Positions 56,328-64,000 of a stretch of DNA of 64,000 nucleotides are shown piece by piece. Position 1 is the stretch's first letter, and every line of letters starts with the position of its first letter. The notes beneath the pieces are model-generated. The model was given only the letters and a program-made list of their open reading frames with translations. It was not told where the DNA came from and made no database searches. The position numbers were made by a program, and so were the translations under genes. Source of the stretch: Stenocarpella maydis (Eukaryota; Ascomycota; Sordariomycetes; Diaporthales; Diaporthaceae); contig NQMI01000027.1 of assembly GCA_002270565.1 (NCBI GenBank), forward strand, positions 204,988-268,987, written 5' to 3'.

Positions 56328-57203
56328 TCGGGGAGGGTATTGGACGATGGATCAATCAAATCAAATGGTGCGGCCCTGTGGACATCATCACTCTGGCAGT
56401 CTTGACATCTCTTGTCTGCGCGTGTCCGGGATATAATCAATCACATCTTGGGTCCTTCAGACACAGCATGCATGGCGTTTTGGGTTACGCAGTTGCGGTA
56501 GACATAGACGAGGGGCTCGGGGTTTGGAATACATGCGCATCTTTGTTCATGAGCAGCTGCGTACAGCCCAGGAACCCCAGCGTCTCGGGTGGCTATCCAT
56601 GTTTTCTGTGAGTAGTTGACGCGCGGTCTTACTGGGCTCCACTGGTGCATTGGCCCGACGGAATGATGGGTGAAGCCATGCCCTCGTTTTTGAGTTTATC
56701 CTCTTATGCACAGATTGCGCGTAAAGAAGCGTGTGCAGTGAAATGTATCACCCACAGAAAGCGGAGGGCATATGCAAGTAGTCTGGCAGAAACGGGGCAG
56801 ATGACGACGGCCCTCGTCTTTGGTGTATGTAGACTGACCACTCGAAATGTACGTAGACATTAATTACTTAGTGTGTCACAAGCAAGCCTGCATGCAGCTG
56901 GGGTTGGGCTGATTAGCGTTCCGCCTGCAGCACACTTCGCCCCTCCAGCAGCAGCGGGTGGAGCAGTCGCGGGGTTCCTCCACAGGCCTCCGTCAGCTTT
57001 GTCGCCCCGAGACTTAACACCACATGATTTGAAAATGGACTGTTGTTTCTTAACCTCCTTCATTTCTTCATTTTCCTAAGAGGCATCCCATCTCAACTTT
57101 CACGGTAGCTAAAACTGTCCCTACCAGAACTTGTCCCCCTCAGCCGGCATCCCATTGTTCGATCCCCAGACATCCGGCGCCCCTGCTCGGGCCTCTCGCG
57201 ACG
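56328..57203. other. MSO1-GYP7 intergenic region
   Basis: Holds the MSO1 3' UTR and the GYP7 promoter and leader. No coding region or RNA gene is supported. Confidence 0.5.
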
Positions 57204-59984
57204 ATGACGTCGGATGAGCTGTCTCGCTCACGACAAGCTCGAGATGCACAACCAGCGCGTCAGGTGTCGCCGCCGGGGAGCCTCTACGCCATGAGCGATG
57301 ATGAAGAGGGCGACTACAACACCATAACACACACTGAGACGGGAAGGGGCGTTAAACTGCTTTATTCCAAGAGCAAGGTCAGTCCTCGCCCCCGCGTTCC
57401 GTGCAGCTTTTGCTATTATCAGTCTGTCTGTACATACGCTTCGTGTCCAGGAAAGCTCACAACTGAAAACAGGTCTATATCCACCCGACGCCTTCGTCCA
57501 AAGACAATATCCCCGGCTTCATAGCCCTCCTCCAGCAAAAGCCAGGACTTGGCGCCCGGCCGTCCTCAGCCGACTCCCGAAATCCCCAGAATGTAGCCTC
57601 CTCCGACCTCCTGCTGGCATGGCTTCCCGAATCCCAGCTCGGTGAGGCCGCCAGCACCTACGTCAAGGTCGACCTCTCCGAGGGTGACTCTCCGCCTAAG
57701 CAGTCCTATCTGGTCCCCCCGCCCCCGACAGTCACCACCCACCGCGGGTCCATCGGCCATTATTCCTTTGCCATACCCGTTAGTGCCATATACAGCCTGC
57801 TTGTCCGCCCACCGAGTCTGGGATGGTGGTTCGGCTCGGTCATCATCAACAGCAGGGCTGGGGATAGCTTCCCGGCCCTGTTCTTCCACGACAGCGAGTG
57901 CGAATCGACAATACTGCAAAAGAAGAAGCACATGAGGGACAAATTCGACCCGTTTGGGGAGAGCGGTCAGATGTTCTGGGGTGGCGACGAGGTCCTCAGA
58001 TGGCTCAGGAGATATGTCAAGATCGAAAGAAGCGAGGCGGAGCCGAACATCTATCTGGTTGAGCCCTCTATAGAAGACAGCGAGGGATTCGGCGGAAAAC
58101 CCACGGCCAGCACACCCTCATCCATCGGGCGCCGTGATAGCAACCGTGGCGTCGCGGTGGGCGGCGCCGCTGGGGCGAAGCCAGGCTCCGGCGCTGGTTC
58201 CAGCAGGGACGCACAGATGGATCCATTCACCAAATTCGTCAAGGAGACCGGGTGGAACATCATGGAGAAATTCAGCAAGGTGACCACGTTTACAAGGAAT
58301 GCCGCCAACGACGTCCTCGATAACCCCCGTGTGCCGCCGCAGGTGAGAAGTCTGCTGCGCAACCCCGAGGTGAAGACACTGCAGGATGAGTTTGACAGTG
58401 CGAGGATATACCTGGCGCGATGGGCGATGGGCATAGCAGAACAGAGCGAACGGGATCGCCGCCAGAGGATATGGACTGCGCAGGATGTCATGGAGATGGA
58501 GGACACGGACGTAGGTGAGTTTGAGCTACTCGAGGGCACGAGCTCCTTCTCGTTAGAGGAGAGGAGGCGACCCGTCACGGCAAAGGAATGGGCGACATTC
58601 TTCGACGAGAGGACGGGCAGGCTGTCTGTGACAGTAGATGAGGTCAAGGAAAGGGTTTTCCACGGCGGGCTGGACCCGGAGGACGGCGTGCGCAAAGAGG
58701 CATGGCTATTCCTCCTGGGCGTCTACGACTGGCATAGTACCGAGTCTGAGCGGAAAGCCCAGGTCGCCTCACTCAGAGATGCGTATGTGAAGCTCAAGGG
58801 TTCCTGGTGGGAGAGACTCATCGATCTCGGCGGCCAGGGAGAGGAGGGCGATTGGTGGAGGGAACAACGTGCGCGCATCGGTAAGGCTAGCCCTTGTAAC
58901 ATCACCAGCGTTTCTACTCTTGACTGACAATTGGAACAGAAAAGGATGTACACCGTACCGACCGCAATGTCCCCATCTTTGCAGGCGAGAACATTCCTCA
59001 TCCAGACCCCGAATCTCCTTTCGCGGAGGTTGGTACCAACGTGCACATGGAGCAGATGAAGGACCTCCTCCTCACATACAACGAGTACAACAAGGAGCTC
59101 GGCTACGTCCAGGGCATGTCAGACCTTCTAGCGCCCATCTATGCCGTGATCCAGGACGATGCGATCGCCTTTTGGGCCTTCCAGCACTTCATGGACCGCA
59201 TGGAGCGCAACTTCTTGCGCGACCAGTCCGGCATGCGCACACAGCTGACCACGCTGGACCAGCTCGTGCATTTCATGGACCCCAAGCTATGGGAGCACCT
59301 GGAGAAGGCGGACAGCACCAACTTTTTCTTCTTCTTCAGGATGCTGCTGGTGTGGTATAAGCGGGAGTTCCCCTGGATGGACATCCTCCGGCTGTGGGAG
59401 GCCCTGTGGACGGACTACAAGACTAGCAGTTTCCACTTGTTCGTGGCACTAGCTATCCTGGAGAAACACCGGGACGTGATCCTGGCCCACCTTCAGCATT
59501 TTGACGAGGTTCTGAAATACGGTAAGTTGCAGTGTCTAGATTGTGCGGGCCCTAACTGGCAGATCTGTTTACTAAGCTCACTTCTTCAGTCAATGAGCTC
59601 TCCGGTAGTATCGACCTTGAGTCAACACTCATCCGCGCAGAAGCCCTCTTCAGGAAATTCCAACGGCTCATCCAAGCCATCGACAAGCAAAACAACTTCC
59701 CGGCTCCCCGCCTCAACCTCAGCACGGCCGCGCCATCGCTCTTCACATCGGCCGCCAACAGTAACCGGCCCACCACGCCTTCCGCTGGCGGCGACAGGAC
59801 CCAGCAGCAGCAAGCGAACAAGGGAAAGCAGCACGAGCCGAAGAGCCCCGGCGGCCGGCAGAAGATAATCACCCCGGAGCTGAGGAAGCTGCTGAGCAGG
59901 GAGGTGGTTGTGCTACCGAGAAGGGAGGTGGCGGGGAAGGGCGACGGGTTCTTGTCGAAGCCCGCAGACGCGCACGTGCGATGA
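57204..59984 (+). CDS. GYP7: TBC-domain Rab GAP Gyp7
   Basis: Rab GTPase-activating protein of the Gyp7 class, which in yeast acts on Ypt7 in vacuolar traffic. Four exons, 57204-57377, 57473-58880, 58940-59521 and 59590-59984, give 852 aa. An N-terminal lipid- or Rab-binding-like domain contains VKLLYSKSKVYIHPTPSSKDNI and FPALFFHDSE. The TBC domain starts near RPVTAKEWATFFD. Its arginine finger motif IEKDVHRTDR is joined across intron 2, and the glutamine finger is in LGYVQGMSDLLAP. PESPFAEVGTNVHMEQMKDLL and FFFFFRMLLVWYKREFPWMD are typical of the class. The final exon from VNELSG carries the last helices and a variable tail ending KPADAHVR. Its last 312 nt appear again downstream in a probable assembly duplicate. 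Confidence 0.95.
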
Positions 59985-60403
59985 GAGGGCCACAGCTGGA
60001 AGGTTTACGTCATGTTTCTGTCTTCTCGTATTTTGGATTACTGCAACCGAGCCTGTATTGGGTCTGGCTTGTGTGCATTTGGGTCGCAGTCAGTCGCGTC
60101 GGCGTTGGTTGGGCTGGGATAAAGAAGCATCATCGCGGGAGGATGGGCTCCTCGCCCTCCAGAACAATCGCACCCATACGTTTTTTTCCCCCGGACCTCT
60201 TGCCTGCTCGCTCCAGTGCCCATGTTGTCGGGATGAATTAACCGCCTATTGGGAACGGTTTGCAGAAACTATAAAGAATCATCTAAGGTGTCCATGCTCA
60301 GCCAACACGAGCACAGGAATCGATTACTCACATAACATAGCACAACTCCACTAGGCACGCCGTTTCTCTTCCTCATCTCCACCGCAAGCGGTAGAAGACA
60401 TTG

Positions 60404-60434
<31 letters not shown>

Positions 60435-61172
60435 CAGGAGAAAGAGAAAAAAATTATGAGATATTCTCTGTTTCGGTAGTCCCCGAAGAGGACACGTCTT
60501 AGAGAGATGAGGTTCCAAAAATTTACGTGATCAACATTGGCTGTGTTGACCGCCGTTGAGACTGCCTTCTTGTATACATATGTCTACACACAAACAGTAA
60601 CAAACAACGCACAGCAGCAGCAGCAGCAGCAGCACTGTTCAAACGTTTGACCTGTCCGGCCGGGCATGGGAGGATACCAAACTAGACCCTCCCTGCCTGG
60701 CGGTGGGGCCTGTTTATATATATATTAAGTATATGGAGATGGGGAGGAGGTATAGAGGAATTGGGAGGGGGAGGCTGGTATTTATACCCATGGGGGTGTG
60801 AGGACGATGGGGGAGCGTCGGTGGGACGGGTGAGGGAGTTGGTTGGTTGGTTTGGTTTGGTTATTCCTTCAAGAGGCCGTGGGTCACTTGAGAATGTGTC
60901 TCTGGCTTTGGGGGTTGCATGGCGAGCGAGTGAGTGACTGGTTGAATGGGCAGTATCCGTGAGCACGCGATTTCCTGCAGTTAGCTGCGACGACACCCAG
61001 CCAGTGGAGTCGGGACTATCGCCCTTTCTTCTTCTTTTTCTGGCTCTATAGCGCTCTGAATCTTGATCATGGGTGCCCACTATGCCTCGGTAGCATTCCT
61101 GAGGTATATGCCATGGTGACATTTCCCCTGACACAAGTGCGTGCGCACTCCCGCTCCTCAGCACCATGTTCC
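59673..61172. repeat. 1.5-kb near-identical tandem segment, copy 1
   Basis: This segment starts inside GYP7 exon 4 and runs 1500 nt to the single N. It includes the last 104 codons of GYP7, its 3' flank, a 29-nt A run (60404-60432), a (CAG)n tract near 60611-60636 and non-coding DNA. It is repeated almost base for base in copy 2. Confidence 0.95.
59985..61172. other. GYP7 3' flank
   Basis: No gene is supported. The segment is convergent to the minus-strand GH63 gene and holds the GYP7 3' UTR. Long frames here, such as a minus frame with RARKRRRKGD, have no domain and repeat in copy 2. Confidence 0.55.
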
Positions 61173-61173
61173 N
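61173..61173. other. single-N scaffold join
   Basis: One N sits exactly between the two 1.5-kb copies: left text ends GTTCC, right text begins CAAGCCATCG. This marks a contig join rather than an ambiguous base. Confidence 0.9.
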
Positions 61174-62662
61174 CAAGCCATCGACAAGCAAAACAACTTC
61201 CCGGCTCCCCGCCTCAACCTCAGCACGGCCGCGCCATCGCTCTTCACATCGGCCGCCAACAGTAACCGGCCCACCACGCCTTCCGCTGGCGGCGACAGGA
61301 CCCAGCAGCAGCAAGCGAACAAGGGAAAGCAGCACGAGCCGAAGAGCCCCGGCGGCCGGCAGAAGATAATCACCCCGGAGCTGAGGAAGCTGCTGAGCAG
61401 GGAGGTGGTTGTGCTACCGAGAAGGGAGGTGGCGGGGAAGGGCGACGGGTTCTTGTCGAAGCCCGCAGACGCGCACGTGCGATGAGAGGGCCACAGCTGG
61501 AAGGTTTACGTCATGTTTCTGTCTTCTCGTATTTTGGATTACTGCAACCGAGCCTGTATTGGGTCTGGCTTGTGTGCATTTGGGTCGCAGTCAGTCGCGT
61601 CGGCGTTGGTTGGGCTGGGATAAAGAAGCATCATCGCGGGAGGATGGGCTCCTCGCCCTCCAGAACAATCGCACCCATACGTTTTTTTCCCCCGGACCTC
61701 TTGCCTGCTCGCTCCAGTGCCCATGTTGTCGGGATGAATTAACCGCCTATTGGGAACGGTTTGCAGAAACTATAAAGAATCATCTAAGGTGTCCATGCTC
61801 AGCCAACACGAGCACAGGAATCGATTACTCACATAACATAGCACAACTCCACTAGGCACGCCGTTTCTCTTCCTCATCTCCACCGCAAGCGGTAGAAGAC
61901 ATTGGAAAAAAAAAAAAAAAAACCCAGGAGAAAGAGAAAAAAATTATGAGATATTCTCTGTTTCGGTAGTCCCCGAAGAGGACACGTCTTAGAGAGATGA
62001 GGTTCCAAAAATTTACGTGATCAACATTGGCTGTGTTGACCGCCGTTGAGACTGCCTTCTTGTATACATATGTCTACACACAAACAGTAACAAACAACGC
62101 ACAGCAGCAGCAGCAGCAGCAGCACTGTTCAAACGTTTGACCTGTCCGGCCGGGCATGGGAGGATACCAAACTAGACCCTCCCTGCCTGGCGGTGGGGCC
62201 TGTTTATATATATATTAAGTATATGGAGATGGGGAGGAGGTATAGAGGAATTGGGAGGGGGAGGCTGGTATTTATACCCATGGGGGTGTGAGGACGATGG
62301 GGGAGCGTCGGTGGGACGGGTGAGGGAGTTGGTTGGTTGGTTTGGTTTGGTTATTCCTTCAAGAGGCCGTGGGTCACTTGAGAATGTGTCTCTGGCTTTG
62401 GGGGTTGCATGGCGAGCGAGTGAGTGACTGGTTGAATGGGCAGTATCCGTGAGCACGCGATTTCCTGCAGTTAGCTGCGACGACACCCAGCCAGTGGAGT
62501 CGGGACTATCGCCCTTTCTTCTTCTTTTTCTGGCTCTATAGCGCTCTGAATCTTGATCATGGGTGCCCACTATGCCTCGGTAGCATTCCTGAGGTATATG
62601 CCATGGTGACATTTCCCCTGACACAAGTGCGTGCGCACTCCCGCTCCTCAGCACCATGTTCC
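61174..62662. repeat. 1.5-kb near-identical tandem segment, copy 2 (GYP7 tail copy)
   Basis: Length 1489 nt. It matches copy 1 apart from the homopolymer near 61904: here TTGG plus 17 A, there TTG plus 29 A, which exactly accounts for the 11-nt length difference. It contains a headless copy of the GYP7 C-terminus (61174-61485) with no promoter or start. This should not be counted as a second gene or pseudogene. Confidence 0.95.
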
Positions 62663-62689
62663 TCAACATGTCACAACCCCCCCCCCCCC

Positions 62690-62699
62690 NNNNNNNNNN
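62690..62699. other. assembly gap (10 N) after poly-C
   Basis: Ten N follow a run of about 14 C residues. The gap lies 14 nt downstream of the GH63 stop codon. True size unknown. Confidence 0.99.
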
Positions 62700-62713
62700 G
62701 GCCATATGGGCGC

Positions 62714-64000
62714 TCACAGCTCGTCGCGCACGTGGTCAGATCCCGCGACGTCCTCCATGGCCATGATCTTGACCACCAGGCTGGTCCAGCCGGTGAAGTG
62801 CTGCGTGCGCTGGCCCTGGCCCGTCTCCGGGTTGTACTGCTCCCACGCGAAGCCAGTGTCGACCCAGCTCTTGTAGACGGTCTCGACGAGGTTCCTGCGC
62901 AGGCGGCCGTAGAGGTCCGCGGCCCTAGCCTGGTGAGGGCCGTCCTGCTTTGCCACGTTCTGCAAGGCAGAGGTATTGCGATGTCAGCAAATTTCTTTTT
63001 TTTTTAAAAAAAAAAAAAAAAAATAAAAAATTTGCGGTGGCGCAAGAGACAACAAAGGAACGGGGCTTCCAGACTCACGTAGAGCTGCTTCACGGCCAGG
63101 TAGTTGATGTTCATCCACACGGGGCTCCGCCAGTAGTTCTCGTCGGTACCGTAGAACTCGGACTTCTTGCTCAGGCTGCGGATGCCATGGGGGCTCCAGA
63201 GCTCATCCTCGTCGCCGATGAGGTCGAGGATCTTGCCGAGCTTGGGGCTGTCGGGCCTCAGGAGGCCCGTCAGGAAGGGGAAGAGGGACACGTAACCCTT
63301 GTGGCAGACGAGCTCGTTCTCCTCGTAGTCGTCGATGGTGGCGTCGCAGTAGCAGCCCTCCCTCTCGGACCAGTGCAGGTCGTCGAGGTTGTGCTCGATG
63401 GCGTCGAGGATCTTCCTGTACTCGTCGGCGTCCTCGGCGGCGCCGATCGTCTCGGCGACGTTGATGAGCGACTTGCTCATCAGGCCCACCCAGCTCATGA
63501 GGTCGACGTGCAGCTCGGCTGGGTGGGGCGGCTGCGGCCGCGGGTAGTCGTCGAGGCCGCTCGTGAGGATGTGCCGAGGGGTCCGGCCCCGCCATCGGTA
63601 GGCCTCCTTGGACGAGTAGGCCTCGCGGTCGTACGACTTGATGTCGCCATACTGGGTCTTCCTGAACCACAAGAACTGGCGGCGGAGGAGAGGGTAGAGC
63701 TGGCGGAGGTAGTCCAGGGCGAGGCTGGGGTTCTCGAGGTAGGCTGTGCCCAGGGCCTGGTCCTGAGAAAGGGTCTCCTTTTGCGAGTTGGCGCTGCCGT
63801 TGGCGGCGCTCTTGAGCTTGGAGATGAACTCGTCGATGACGAAGAAGAGCGTGGGCGGGTTGGCGTAGTGCGGGTACTGTACCTGGAACTCCTCGGGGAC
63901 CTTGCTCCTCGCCTCGTCGCCGAGGATCATCTCTCGGGCGATCCAGCCGTCATCGTCGATCAGGTTATACCAGCTCTTGATGATCTCGAGGGTCAGGTCC
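62714..64000 (-). CDS. CWH41: ER processing alpha-glucosidase I, GH63 (3' part)
   Basis: Mannosyl-oligosaccharide glucosidase, which trims the outermost glucose of the N-glycan precursor in the ER. Only the C-terminal part is present; the 5' end lies beyond 64000. Two exons are visible: 64000-63079 and 62959-62714. The catalytic (alpha/alpha)6 domain shows IIKSWYNLIDDDGWIAREMI, LGDEARSKVPEEF, YGDIKSYDREAYSSKEAYRW, HVDLMSWVGLM, NYWRSPVWMNINYLAVKQLY and, after the intron, FAWEQYNPETGQG and HFTGWTSLVVKIMAM. These are characteristic GH63 blocks. The protein ends HVRDEL, a KDEL-like tetrapeptide. The intron of 119 nt contains a T/A-rich inverted repeat. Internal Met at 63930 is not the start, as the family sequence continues upstream of it. 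Confidence 0.95.
62987..63035. repeat. T/A-tract inverted repeat inside GH63 intron
   Basis: GCAAATTT, C and T10 are followed by A18, T, A6 and TTTGC. The arms pair over about 19 bp with two mismatches. It sits wholly within the 119-nt intron 62960-63078, near its middle. Confidence 0.85.

Noticed and set aside
61166..61485. Second GYP7 C-terminal gene or pseudogene
   Set aside because: It is the start of the duplicated contig end beside a single N, identical to GYP7 exon 4, with no start of its own.

Overview
This is nuclear DNA of a filamentous ascomycete (Pezizomycotina, most likely Sordariomycetes). The genes are short-intron, GC-rich and monocistronic, on both strands. GT-AG introns of about 50-75 nt with CTGAC/CTAAC-type branch sites recur. 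The proteins read best as fungal orthologues, including a COT-1-type NDR kinase, a Vps1 dynamin, a Gid7 E3 subunit, Mso1 and Gyp7. The genus cannot be named from the sequence alone.

Layout. 1-13.3 kb: TSC2/tuberin-type RapGAP (minus), CSE1 importin-alpha exporter (plus), alpha-methylacyl-CoA racemase-like CoA transferase (plus). 13.3-16.2 kb: intergenic, with an 82-nt poly-T tract. 16.2-23.1 kb: Vps1 dynamin and Gid7/WDR26-like subunit (both minus), separated by a C-depleted, RIP-like stretch. 25.1-27.2 kb: COT-1-like NDR kinase with a short N-terminus (plus). 27.2-35 kb: gene desert. 35.1-37.2 kb: PH-like fungal protein (plus). 37.2-41 kb: desert with AT-rich relics and an 8-N gap. 41-42.2 kb: GH18 chitinase-like gene (minus). 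42.85 kb: intron-containing tRNA-Gln(CTG). 43-48.6 kb: desert with a CCCACTCC(T/C)ATAACA-type minisatellite and a frame-broken gene. 48.76 kb: a small, strongly promoted protein made of three GRSGYNSKP repeats. 49.4-54.1 kb: MSS1 (minus), MAK16 and RPS24 (plus). 55.5-60 kb: MSO1 and GYP7 (plus). 59.7-62.7 kb: an almost exact 1.5-kb tandem duplication around a single N, best explained as unmerged overlapping contig ends. 62.7-64 kb: 3' half of ER glucosidase I (GH63, minus), cut by the window edge.

The genes do not form a pathway. Several concern growth control and trafficking (TSC2, COT-1, Vps1, Mso1, Gyp7) or translation (MSS1, MAK16, RPS24, tRNA-Gln), but these are ordinary housekeeping neighbours and I infer no cluster. 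Exon models were built by hand from splice signals and family alignment from memory; every spliced CDS given here sums to a multiple of three.

The most novel item is the 75-aa repeat protein at 48758-48985, for which I recognise no family. Other notable points are splicing oddities (GC-AG introns, a 14-nt exon, a 36-nt intron, a hidden last exon that restores the MnmE C-terminus), the contig-end duplication, a multiply frameshifted secreted-type gene and RIP-like relics.
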